This document shows positions 35,612 to 46,267 of a DNA stretch of 64,000 nucleotides, in pieces (the first letter of the stretch is position 1; each line of letters begins with the position of its first letter). This stretch comes from Marchantia polymorpha subsp. ruderalis (taxonomy: Eukaryota; Streptophyta; Marchantiopsida; Marchantiales; Marchantiaceae). The stretch spans positions 8,390,001-8,454,000 of the forward strand of contig AP031357.1 in assembly GCA_037833965.1 (NCBI GenBank). Direction: 5' to 3'. A program made the translations under genes and the position numbers. The notes under the pieces are model-generated. The model was not told where the DNA came from. It saw only the letters and a list, made by a program, of their open reading frames with translations, and made no database searches.

Positions 35612-35847
35612 TGTTGGAATTGTTGATTTGTGATCCGTCAGACTACTTGAATCAGTAAAATGCTTGTACATCTAGTGTATTACACTCTACAACGATATTC
35701 TATACTATTCTATATATGTATTCTATAATGGTAATGTAATGGATAACTTATAAACTGTGTTCACTCCTTTGGACATTGATAAAGTTTTCAAGTCTTCTAT
35801 AATATTAGCACTCTAAGAGTATTCTTAGGATCCAACTTATTCTAACA
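35612..35847 (-). repeat. 5' LTR of copia relic B
   Basis: 236 bp, TGTTGGAAT...TTCTAACA; about 20 bp longer than its partner because of a short internal expansion around TATTCTATACTATTCTATA. Confidence 0.85.
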
Positions 35848-36789
35848 GATTTTTGTTCAATTTTTTATTTCTTCTACCAACTGCAACAAAATTTTCAATT
35901 CATTCCTTTAGAAAAATGCTTCGAACTATATCATGTATTCTCGTATATACTAAATATAGCCGTCAAGCTAGGATTACGTTTCTCGTAGGGTATTCGTCAG
36001 TTCTTCGAGTCGAGCGTGTAGCATTGGACAAGTGTTCCCAAGCATCGACCTGTATCCTCAAGACGAGTTGGTTGGGCTTGACGTATGTACGTGTGACGGT
36101 TTTGTTGCTAGTGAGGTAATCAAGACTGATGTGTTTTTCAGTGAAGAAAAACGCGTTTATTTCACTCAAAAAATTGACGTGGTACATTTGAGTGTGTACG
36201 CTCTCGTGTCATGTGTGTATGTGTATGTGAGTAGTATGTTAGCAATGTAGAGTGTATGGCGATATGTATTCGCACGGCAACTACTCCAGACTAACCATGC
36301 TCTGCGACGTCAAAACTTGTCCCGTGTAAGATAACCATTGCAACTTGACCTTGAAGAAGACAGAGAAGCAAGATAGAGTCCCAAGCTAGCAAGTGTCAAT
36401 CTCGCATACTAGCGGTGTGGAGCACACTCTACATAATATTGTGTGTAGCCATTCATTTGGACGAGAGCGACCAACTGTTGCTCTCTTGTTCGAATGCACT
36501 ACGCGCTTGCTGACAGAGTTATATTGTCCACACCATATGTTGATACTAGAACATGCGTGAAATATACCATCCGTTACATTGAGTAAACAAAATTCAGAAG
36601 ATCATTGTAAGCAACTTAGCTTGCAATGTGGTCCCATCAAGTAAATTCCTCTTATTGTGGTATCCTATAGGGTAAAACTATAAGTGTTGGTACCAATAAA
36701 AATATTTATGTTACATCAACTTGTTAAAAGTTTTTTTATTATGTTTTTTTGACAAAATTATTTTCACTTAAAGACAGGTTGTATTATGC
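35848..36789. other. Unassigned region between copia relic B and T2
   Basis: No supported gene. Overlapping open frames on both strands at 35.85-36.25 kb have no recognisable domain. A partial inverted copy of the GATGGGACC repeat lies at about 36612-36700. Confidence 0.3.
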
Positions 36790-39116
36790 TCCTCGCTAGA
36801 ACGATGCTGACTGTATGCTTTCGGGGATGACGGTATACATACACCGTTTATTTGTCACCGTCACCTTCGACCAGTGGGTTTCCGTCACCCGGGGGTTTCA
36901 AGTTCCGCGCTTCCCGCTCAAGACGAGACCCGCGGCCTTTTCGTCTAGCAATTTTTGTGAATCATTTCGTGTCTCGGATTGGCGATGGCGCATCAGGCTA
37001 GCTCGGAGGTGGCGATTTGTCGAATTATTTCTGACCTCATTTCTCCCTGATCGCTCGTTTGGTTGCCACGAGGGAGCTGCGCTTGTCGGGAATTCTATCT
37101 TCTGTGTGAGCCTTGCACTTCCTGCTCGCTTGCTGCACAGCAGAGAGTAAGAAGAAGGAGATGAAGGTCGCGAAGCTGGGTTATCGTTGTCTTTCGCCTT
37201 GAGGGTCTGTTGTGTGTCTGGCCGGGAACTGGGAAGAACGTGGCCCGAGACGTGCAATGATTTCTGCATTCAAGCTGCATAATCGTGAGCTGCAACGAAT
37301 ATGTAATCACGTCCTCCGCTTCTGTTCTAGTACACCCCGCTGATTTTCAATGAATCCGATTATTGGACACGGATGCGAATTGCAGTGACCGATTTGTATG
37401 GATCGAACGTCGTGAAGGCGGGTTAAACCGAAACCGACTCAGTCCACCTAATCTCGAGTACAGCATTTCGACGACATTTGAGATTCTTTGGTTTCGCCAG
37501 GCAAAGTCCGTTTCTGGGTCCAAAATAACTGCTCGGTGCATATTCCCAGAAAAGTGAGCCCATCTTGTAGTAGACAGGAAGAACACGACACGAGTACCAG
37601 ATAGAATAATGTTTCAGAAGGGGAGGGAGTCAGGTAGGGAGGGAGAGATGTGTTTCAGAGGGGGAGAAGTTTCATAGTGTTTCGTATGAATGGGCTCAGT
37701 GCGGTGGTTGGAATTAGACTTTGGTCGTTCATCATCTCTTCTGAGTATTCCCGCTCCTAATCATGTTGCCCAACACCAGATAAACACGAAATGTGGCTTC
37801 GCGACCTGCTAGTTATCTGCTGCATTGCCCTGTGTCAAATGTTGGGCAAACTGGCAGACAGATATACTCTCAGCTTCAATGCCCGACGTCGGAGCATGGT
37901 TTGAGCAAACAATTCTACACCGCAGTAAAGCTGTGGGTTTCGCTCAACTTGATTAACGCTGAGGCGGAGAAATTGAAGGCAGGTTTCTGGACTATATCGA
38001 AAGATGTATAATTTTATGTGATGTGACCGTAACTAATCGATTAACTATCCTTCTCCGTTCAATTCATCGCAATGAACATGAGGGTTCTTGTCTCTTATCT
38101 CGGAATAATATTTACAAATGCGTAAACGACATTTGTAGGTGATGATTTTACTGACAGAGAGATACCCTTGTCCACTTAACGCCCATTCTTGCTTCGATCC
38201 AACCATGCTTTGTGAACATTCTTCTGAGTGTTTTAGAATATCCAAATCAAGGACATGCAGCGAGAATCACATTCCCCATGATATTCAGAAAACGAGGTCG
38301 TGCATCCTTTGAAAGTTTATGGTCCACGTAAAGAGTGTATTTAACTCAACGTACACACTTAGTCCAATTGCGAAGGCATTTGTGCTTGAAACTACCACAT
38401 TTATACACCTGACAGTTCTTAGCGTGCTGGCGATTTAAAATGCGCCGAGAACTCGGCTATGAAAAAGCATGTTATCACTGATAAACATGGGTGTCGCACG
38501 GAGGATACGGAACGAAAAACCCTGATAACACCTCAACAATATACCATAGGAGAGAGATTTGTGCAGAGGTTTTGTTTTACTGGTAAGACGCATTCGAGAT
38601 GGAGTTTGGCCTCCTAAGGAATCTTGTGAAATCTTCTGGTCATACAAAGAAGCGCCAGAAGCAGATCCACATGAGCTACAAAGTTCTGAGCTTCAAAGAT
38701 CAGATATTCTGCATAAACTTGTTGTATCGGGTTGCCCAATCGATGGCTATTCTGCAACGCTTGTTGCGGAGATGCACGCCCCCAAGAGCATGTTGTTCAT
38801 GTGATTCGCCATAGTCCCGATCGGACAGACGAGCGCAGAGCTGCCTGCGTGCTGCTGCCGCCTTGAGTTGCGTTGCTCACTCGGCCTTCCGGGCTTCGGC
38901 TTGTCTTGCCTCAACCTGGGCCGGGCTCACGTAGATTTCCATCGCATCGACACGTGTCTCACATCGGGTGTGCATGTGTCGAATTTAAATACCATAGGAA
39001 GAACGCTCGACGGGTGACTTCTTGACGCGACGGCGATCAAGGACAGACCGTCGCGACGGTGACCGTATGCCCTCAGCCCACCGTCATTAGGTCGGGGTTG
39101 TTCTAGGCTGCAGTTT
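36790..39116. mobile_element. DNA transposon T2 (2.3 kb) with 8-bp target duplication
   Basis: The ends are homologous to T1. The right end, reverse-complemented, reads CTGCAGCCTAGAACAACCCC, and the left end CTCGCTAGAACGATGCTGAC; shared subterminal blocks are CACCGTCAC and GACGGTGACCG. The octamer TATTATGC flanks it on both sides (36782-36789 and 39117-39124), an 8-bp target duplication as expected for hAT-type elements. Inside there is no transposase, so it is non-autonomous. About 1.8 kb of its interior (37.15-38.95 kb) is absent from T1 and holds short open frames I cannot identify; captured host DNA is possible. Confidence 0.7.
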
Positions 39117-39537
39117 TATTATGCCCAAACACTTGGATTATGTATGTTAGTCCAAAGTGCAGTACTGAATTAATCTGACAATGAGTTTTGCTTTTGGAAT
39201 TTCTCATCAATAAATGTATATTTTGTATCCAAACATAATGATTCTTTCAAACTTTCAAACTTGGTGTTGTCAGGACTTGCTACAGTGGGTTGCTACACGT
39301 GTCAGAAGAAAGCACCCCGCGACGCTCAATCCTAAGATTTTGGTGTGGTTATGTTCACATAGTAGTTAATTGTAAGTATTGCTTTCGGTGGAGAAATCTC
39401 TGCAAGATTCGCCATTGCAATCCGACTTTGATGAGGGGGACTTTTAATGACTACCTACTATGATATATAATTATGAACATAGCTATGCCGAAGTAACTAT
39501 TCGATGTGGCACACTTACTACACACCAAGCTCTATCC
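39117..39537. other. Spacer between T2 and block A
   Basis: No gene recognised; AT-rich. Confidence 0.3.
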
Positions 39538-40012
39538 TGGAGGAGGTCTATGTTTTATTAGATTCATTTGCGTAATAAATTTGGACCGGATGGTATTCTG
39601 CGGTATGGTCTCCTCGTTCCGACACTTGTCATTCATGTCAGAAAAACACCAAAAAGAGATGCTGAGAAGAGCCCCCGACCAGCCACAAATGAAAAAATTC
39701 GTTGCATCTTGACTCCGGAAGAAAACAAAAGGAGGAGACCCGTCAGAACGCTTGACTGCCTTCAACGCCTTCAACGCGGCAGGACGTTCATCAAGCTGAC
39801 CGAGCGCAGACTTTCGTCCGGCCCGGACTGCAGTATTCGCGTACTGGCACGCAAGCCCCTGCTCATCGTCCGGGTTAAGGGACTTGTCTATGATAGTGAT
39901 CACATGTCAAGATGTACGTACTATAGAACAGATCCTGTTCAAGTATGGTCGTGACAGGCCACCTCCAACTTCGTCTATAAGTATCCCGCTGACCGAACGA
40001 AGCAGCCCTTAT
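39538..40012. repeat. IR2 block A, right copy
   Basis: Inverted match of 20640-21121. It directly adjoins block F (from 40028), unlike the left arm, where block A lies on the far side of block B. Confidence 0.75.
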
Positions 40013-40164
40013 ACTCTAGTATGCTTGGATGGACATTGCATTTCTTTTCTCAATCACAATGTGACGTCACTGAATCATTCAGATCATTTGTAAGTGTACA
40101 ATCTGTCGTATGAGAGTCTTCTCTGTTATGAACATGTGGGAAAACGAGGAGAAAGAGGTTCGAA

Positions 40165-40199
40165 GAAAATGCTAGAACTCTGAGAGTTCTAGCATTTTC
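40165..40199. repeat. Perfect 17-bp inverted repeat
   Basis: GAAAATGCTAGAACTCT and its exact reverse complement separated by one base. It lies in block F of the right arm; the left-arm block F lacks it. Confidence 0.95.
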
Positions 40200-40974
40200 A
40201 GCAGCTCATATTCGAAAGAGCGTAGCACAGGGGTTACCGCATTCGATAAAGGTCGTCGTGTCGTTTTTCAAATGAAGCAGAAGCTGACATGCAACTTAAA
40301 TATTGATTGAGGCACAGATGAATGTACACTTGATCAGAATCTTCCTTCTTCACATCAAAACTGATGTAGTATGACTCTAATCTTGCTCCTATCTGCCGAG
40401 ATGATCTGTTCCCATGAACAACTTTGATGGCCCACATCATCGATATGATTAGAGGTCGTAAACTTCTGACAACTGTAGGCATAATTTCATCTCACAGGTT
40501 TTGATCACCAGATACAGATGCCTTACTGTGAGAGAGGTGCTATAAGCGGAAAGAAGAAAACATTTTGAGAGCCCACATCTGGACAAGGAGAGTAAATGAA
40601 CTCTTTCATGTGGTCTCGGTTGTACATCAGAAGATCTGAAGTCCAGCACTCTCTCTACTGATTCTGCAAACTTGACAGTCACACTACGACATAGAATTAT
40701 TAACATGTTCCGGAATTGCACGTAGGCTTGAAACCATAAATGGAATTGGATCTTTAGAACGAAATCTTTAGATCTTTATGAACATTTGAAATTTTGAAAC
40801 CCTCTGGGGTTCGTACATGCACCCTGCGAGTTTCAGCAATCTTGGGGAGTGTCACATGAAAATATGCCAAATTGTAATCTCAGCTATCTCCCTTCGTACA
40901 ACAACCCTCGTCTGCGAAGGTTGGGAGACTCCACCAACGCCAAATGCACGCGTAGCTAGTCCGGATTTCAACGC

Positions 40975-41127
40975 AGCTGCCACGAGGAGTGGCAGTTGCG
41001 GAATGCATCCCTCCACGGACCATGGAGTCGGCCCTGGGGACAGCCTCTTGCTCGGCAGCCAAGTCGAGTGCCACCAGTGTAACAGAATGGACACAGCAAG
41101 TCCCAACAGGGTGAACAGCGCTATCAC
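40975..41127 (-). pseudogene. Truncated P450 copy, N-terminal 50 codons only
   Basis: The minus strand encodes IALFTLLGLAVSILLHWWHS through CIPQLPLLVA, matching residues 5-53 of the intact P450 at 25777-27324, and then jumps to the 3' flank of that gene. About 1.56 kb (from about 25935 to 27497 in left-arm terms) is missing, including the whole catalytic core, I-helix, K-helix and haem loop. The joint carries about 14 bp of filler (around GCTGCGTTGAAAT), as in end-joining repair. The start ATG is also lost. The 5' flank (block D) remains, so transcription is conceivable, but no P450 activity is possible. Confidence 0.9.
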
Positions 41128-42230
41128 CTGATCCCTTGACCTGGTGAGATTTGCTTACTCCTCGGACTTCAAATTCCCACTTTATTTAGATCCAGTTTAG
41201 TGACACTCGGACTGATACAAACGCTGTCTGGAGAAATTATGGATAAACCTCGAGATCTCAAACCAGCAAGAGACTGTTGTTGCAGTGCGCACAGGTGTCC
41301 AAAATCAGAACTTGTCCAAACTCACTGTTACGTTTCCAAACTTACGCCACATTTTGTGGCGTAAGTTTGGATGAAATTCAATGAATGCGATCAGAATGGA
41401 CACTGGACGGTCAAAGTCTCATTTCTTCTCGATAATGATTACACAGGAGATCAATGAGTCGGGTACAAGATAAGCGCAGTAGAGTTTCTGCTATCTGGGA
41501 AAGTTATTTGTTAAGTACCGCGAGAATGGACGTATGTACAACAAATGCCGACAATGGAACGAGGGAGCTAGCGACGATGGGTGTCCCCCACGAACAAGCA
41601 TGACCTCTAACCAAAGTGTCACCTAGTTACCGTAATGAACGAACAATTTATGCCCAACACACTGCTGCCGCGTGAAGGTGAGGCGCGAATGAACTCGGGG
41701 TCAGGTCTCGTCCAAGAAGTCAACGCAGTGGGAGGGAGTTGGCTGTAAGAGCAAGAAACCTGGCCCAGAAAGTCCTCTAGTTTTCTGCACTACCTGAGGC
41801 CGCCCGAGTTCATAAAATTCATTGGCATATTATCTGAATTTGGTTAGAGGTCATGCTTGTTAGTGTGGGACACCCGTCGTCCCTAGCTCCCTCTTTCCAG
41901 TGTCCGCATCTGTCGTACAAACGTCCATTCTCCAGGTATTTAGCATTCAACTCTGGTAGATAGGAGAAATTCTCTTGCACTTATCTTTTACCTGACTCAT
42001 CGATCTCTTGTGTAATAATTACAAAGAAAAATGAAACTTTGATAGTCCAGTGTCCATTCTAATCGCATTAATTATCTTCTGGTGTCAATTAAGGTTTTTT
42101 TTTAAAACAAGAAAGAGGGTGCTCCTCTGAACAAACGTGCTGAAGTAAAGTCACATACTTAACGAAACAAGCTGTTTCTTCCGTCCTGTGTTTTATGTGG
42201 GCGAGGTTTACGGTGAGTCCGCAAAGGTGG

Positions 42231-42819
42231 CGCACCTAAAATAATTACGACCATATAATACAAGATCGAATATATACGACTCAGTCTCTCTTCTCTCCCC
42301 GAACAAACACTACCCAGCAGAGCCCAACATTGGGTGCCCATGCCCATTGGTTTTGGGTGACATTATTTTTCCATGGGTAGACTCAAGTAATGCTATGGGC
42401 AGTGTTTGTCAGATCTAACCAAGAATTGATGTAACCGGGTAATACACAGTTGGCGTAATTTGAGTAGCATTGGTGGGGACAGGTAATGCAATGGGTGGCC
42501 ATATGATGGTTATGGTCTGGATACAGACCATAACCATCATATGTAAAATGTTAGTCTCTGCTACCCAGAGAATGGTGTTTTTTTGCAGCGAGATAACTTA
42601 GATCTCACACTTTTGACTGGGTCGGTAATGAAATTATCAATTCAACCTATACGCTGGCTCTTTCCATTCCACGTGGTTTCTCCGACAAACTGGATACGGA
42701 GAGTCAAGCATCGAATAGGAATTACAGTATTCTTCAAACTTCGAAGAGTAAGAAATTAGTATCACATTGAGTATCTAAATTTAGACACGATTTGACTTGT
42801 TCTGCGGGGTAGACTTACG
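42231..42819. other. Right-arm-only insert between D and C
   Basis: About 590 bp without a counterpart in the left arm. It contains recurring GTAATGC(A/T)ATGGG motifs and the hairpin at 42500-42543. No coding frame. It may be a small non-autonomous element, but no terminal repeats were resolved. Confidence 0.4.
42500..42543. repeat. Perfect 20-bp hairpin
   Basis: CATATGATGGTTATGGTCTG and its exact reverse complement around the loop GATA. No mismatch. Confidence 0.95.
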
Positions 42820-43204
42820 TACCACCAGTAGATATTTGTTTCAAAGTAAGAAGATTGGAAACCAAAACTTGGAAAATGTTTCAAAGCGTGCGTTCTGGCA
42901 GTATTGTACTGTGATGGGGATAAGTACATTCATGCTTGGCCGACAACACAATGGATACTCATGAGGTGCAGGTAGTAAACACATACTCTTAGGTGTGTTC
43001 ACAATTTCTTCACCTATAAGTTATAGGTGAAGAATATTCAATATATCGCAAAATTGTTAATATGCCACAATGTGATGTATTAGGGGCACATCATAGCGAT
43101 ATATAAAGTAACGCCCTTAGCCCGTCCTCGCGTTCCCCGCAGTATACCCGTTCCTGAAAGCGGATACTGCGTTTGGAATCTCAGCTGCTGCATTTTGCGC
43201 CATT

Positions 43205-46140
43205 GTGTTATGGTTTTTGTTGTCTGTGACCATTGTAATGACTCCGAAGCGAGCTTACTCTTGGAAACAATCTTATGCTGATGAATTCGGGTTGAAAGTT
43301 GCCCGCATCAATGAGCAGAGTCGACGGGTTGATAGTGGTGTCTGCAGGTTTTGTCAAACTTTCGGTCGTGAGGGTGATGCCGTTGTTCGCAAATGAAGCG
43401 TTTCAGTTCTTTACGAAAGATGCTTTCAACTGCAATAACATAAAAAAGCACATGCAAGAGCACCATCCAAAGCAGTGGGCGAAGTACATTGAGGTCAGGA
43501 ATGAGAAAGAATCAAATTCGGATGCATTCAATGTTTTCTTTGAGCAATCTAAGCTTAGAGCGTTCTTCTTCAAGAAATCTGAGGTCAATGGTGTTGTGTC
43601 ATATTCCATGAACAAGAATATTGTTGAAATCATAATTTGGGACATGCTTTTTGACGAGAACAAATTGGTCTAAAGCGATATTGCGATGAAAGCATTCGAG
43701 CCGGTGACAAACGAGTTTGGAGAAATCATTTCCTACACTGTTCATATCAAGAACAAGCTCCAGTTTAACCATGTGCTTGAGCTTTTGAGCGCTGATCTCA
43801 ATTTCCGCCAGATATCCAAAGTTGTTCAGAGCGATTGACAGAATCTTGACGCATCAGCGAAAGTGGGATGTATTTTTTCTGGTGAAGCCTCAAACTTCTC
43901 ACGTTTGGCTTGTGTGATTGGATTGCAAACAATGGCAGAGATAATGCAATCATGTTGGGCTTTTTTTATTAGAGCGGAAAAATCCAATGACAGGTGGAGA
44001 TTTGCATCTTGATTTAAGGATACGTTTTTCTCATGTTGTTGGATATGATGGCGAAGCCGAAATTCAACACGTCTTTCATCTCTTAGCAATTTCTCTGTTC
44101 TCTCTGGTCCATACTGAGCAAACCTATGCCGATTTTGTGATTAAGATGCTGGATGCACTTTGCTTAGATTGGAGAATGAAGTTGATTGGTTCATCTACTG
44201 ACGAAGTTGGAAATATGACAGGCCATACTAGTGGTTTCTCGACACTTCTTCTCAATCAATCTCTGTGCAGTGATGCATTTTACCGTATCTGGTGTCTTGC
44301 ACACCAGCTTGACCTTGTGATCAAAGGGTCCATCGACGTCATGGTTGAAACAGGGGTGTTCGTGTTTATGAATATCCTCACAAAAGTTATAGTCTATCTT
44401 CGACATCAAAAGAAGCACATTTGTGAGATAGGATCCAAATGCCCTTATTATATCAATGTTCGCTGGACTTCCCTCGCTAAGGTGCGTGTTGGCGAACCAG
44501 ATTCAAATCTCCCTCTATATGCAAGAGAAAAGCTTTGCTCATTCTCCATCTCTTGCATGTATGTATTATGATATTCCTCAACGAGTTAACATCATCATTC
44601 CTTCAACAGTTTATTGAATCTGGCGTTTGATTTTCAAGTGGTTAGTTGCAAAGATCATACACGTCTTTTTGAAGAGTGTTGTTATTACTTTCGACGCTCT
44701 ACAAATGGCTGATATGCATACACATATGCTATTCTTCTTGCGGAAACAAATTTTTTAACTCTAGAGGCTGAAGCTCTATACTTGACCATCACTTACATCA
44801 CAAGGGTAAGATCTCTTGATGCTTCTCGCCTTCCTCCTCAGGCTTTGAGTGCCACACGTGCCAAAGGATGGTTAGCGGATGTGATAACTTGGTCTTTGAG
44901 GTGGAATGTGACGGAACGCGATTTAGACCCACAACCTATAGCACTACGTGAACATCTAAAGGAGGAGTTTCTGAACATTATTTGGAGCAAGCGCGGCACC
45001 AAGATGCAGTTTTATCAACTTCATGTGAATCCTATGCTTGTTTATTGTGAACAGTTTTACCTACTTGCAGGAATCTCTACGTCCTTACGTCATATTATTG
45101 CTAAGCATAGAACTGTATCCCATAGGCTTGGAATTGAGGAAGGACTTTGGCTTAATATTGATAGGAGTGAACGTATTTGTAGGCTATGTGATGGAAGAGA
45201 AGTTGAGGATGAAGAGCATGTATTCCTCACTTGTACTAGATATACAGAGATTAGAGTGACTCATAATATAGATGTAGAGAATTTTTATTCTTTGTTTCAG
45301 TTAGTTCCTTTTGATTTAGGTTGTTATATTAGGGACATTATTAGTTATCGTTCTAGTGCTCTTGGCACTAGCTAGGGATTGGCCTTTGGGGTCTTTTCCC
45401 TTGTTTGTGGTTGTCGCTTGTATTGTGTTTTTCAGCCTTTTGACTCTTTGGGTCCCTCGGACTTGATCTATTACCATTACTATTACTTGAATGAAGTCCA
45501 GATGGGTTCTTTTATTATTAACTTTGACACAATCAAAGACTGCATTCGACCCATAGTAGTATTGGCAATGGACCAATTTGAATCACTGGAGGTGGCCGAC
45601 GCCTTTACCGTTATTTGAGCAATGACTGTGATTTATCTCAATTCATTGAACGGCATCATGAAGATCAAGGCCGCAACGAACTGCTATAATCAAGAGTTCG
45701 ACTCGATGCCTACAAGTTCTCCGATGGATTTGATTGCAGTTTCTGCCATTGATTTTGTTCGAATTGTTTGAAAGCACAAGCCTCGAATACTCAACACGTT
45801 CAATGAGGCAGAAATGGTGTCGATTACAGATCAACACAAGGAGTTAGCGTCATCGGTAGCACGCAAACCCCAACTTCAGGCAGCGTTGGAGAAAGTTGCC
45901 AAGAAATCCTTCAATCAAGCTTGGGATCCTATTGGCCATCGCTTCGAATCCCTTCGTAAATTTGCTGCAGGTCTTGCCTCTGTTATGCCAACAACGAGCC
46001 GCATTGAAGCCGACTTCTCCTTCATGAACTATCGCAAAGATGAATACAATTCAAACTTGTCAGACTATTTTCTTGAAAGAGTCATGTTTGTACGTCAGCT
46101 CAAGCAGCTCAATTCCTTGATAAGCTGCATCTACGACTAG
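43205..46140 (+). pseudogene. hAT-family transposase, broken
   Basis: Pieces in order: a BED-type zinc finger split between two frames (CRFCQTFG at about 43342 and KKHMQEHHPKQW at about 43450); a catalytic-core region with GSSTDEVGNMTGHTSGFSTL and RIWCLAHQLDLVIKGS at 43987-44571; and, beyond the LINE insert, the C-terminal hAT dimerisation region (ASVMPTTSRIEADFSFMNYR...NLSDYFLERV, 45814-46140). At least two frame changes and several stops separate them, besides the LINE insertion, so the element cannot move by itself. Best read as a zf-BED hAT transposase as found in many plants. Confidence 0.85.
44640..45487 (+). mobile_element. LINE 3' fragment inserted in the hAT element
   Basis: The C-terminal end of a LINE ORF2 is open at 44782-45375 (MTITYITRVRSLDASRLPPQ...), with a zinc-binding signature C-x2-C-x9-H-x4-C (RICRLCDG...EEHVFLTC, about 45171-45240) typical of the region after plant LINE reverse transcriptases. 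The 3' UTR ends in TTACCATTACTATTACT repeats near 45487. Same family as the minus-strand copy at 3868-6450 (shared TLDHHLHH-region DNA, LPxQALSA, WSLRWNVTERD and 3' UTR). It lacks the endonuclease and the reverse-transcriptase core, so it is a 5'-truncated insertion, as usual for target-primed reverse transcription. Confidence 0.8.
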
Positions 46141-46267
46141 TTGTGATACAATTCTCTTTGTAGGTTTTATGACTTGCGATATAATAGATATATTAAGGGC
46201 TCTATTTTGCGATATATTAGTTAATATATCACAAAAATTGCAAAGTGATACATTAAATAGGCTATAA

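Larger units (their letters stand above)
32266..35847 (-). mobile_element. Ty1/copia relic B with both LTRs, broken
   Basis: Minus-strand Ty1/copia element bounded by two LTRs. Parts seen on the minus strand: gag-like segment (about 35020-34790), reverse transcriptase (about 33880-33480, with NHPPVFIRKGFEYFVLKLNRALCGL and the YVD-type box region), and RNase H close to the 3' end (about 32840-32610, with VHCDNKSAIKL, KHIGIEHHFIREWV and LTKALPKLKF). A purine-rich tract lies beside the 3' LTR, and a degenerate initiator tRNA-Met primer site (TGTTATTAGAGC) lies directly beside the 5' LTR. The LTRs differ clearly and the coding region has many breaks, so it is fairly old. No matching target duplication was seen at its outer ends. 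Confidence 0.85.
43020..46260 (+). mobile_element. hAT DNA transposon, degraded, carrying a LINE fragment
   Basis: The left IR2 arm still has the empty site (around 24412, CTATAACGCTG on the reverse strand), which defines this insertion. It is flanked by near-identical 7-mers CCTATAA (43013-43019) and GCTATAA (46261-46267), consistent with a slightly diverged 8-bp hAT target duplication. The ends have subterminal ATATATCGCAAAA-type repeats in inverse orientation. It encodes a hAT transposase in pieces (see separate entry). 44640-45487 is a LINE fragment inserted into it. Confidence 0.85.

Noticed and set aside
32266-35852. Target-site duplication for copia relic B
   Set aside because: The 5-mers next to the outer LTR ends (AATCT and GATTT) do not match, so none is claimed.
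39568-39954. 128-codon frame in block A as a gene
   Set aside because: The left copy of block A keeps only part of it, and other frames are equally open; conservation looks like plain DNA similarity.
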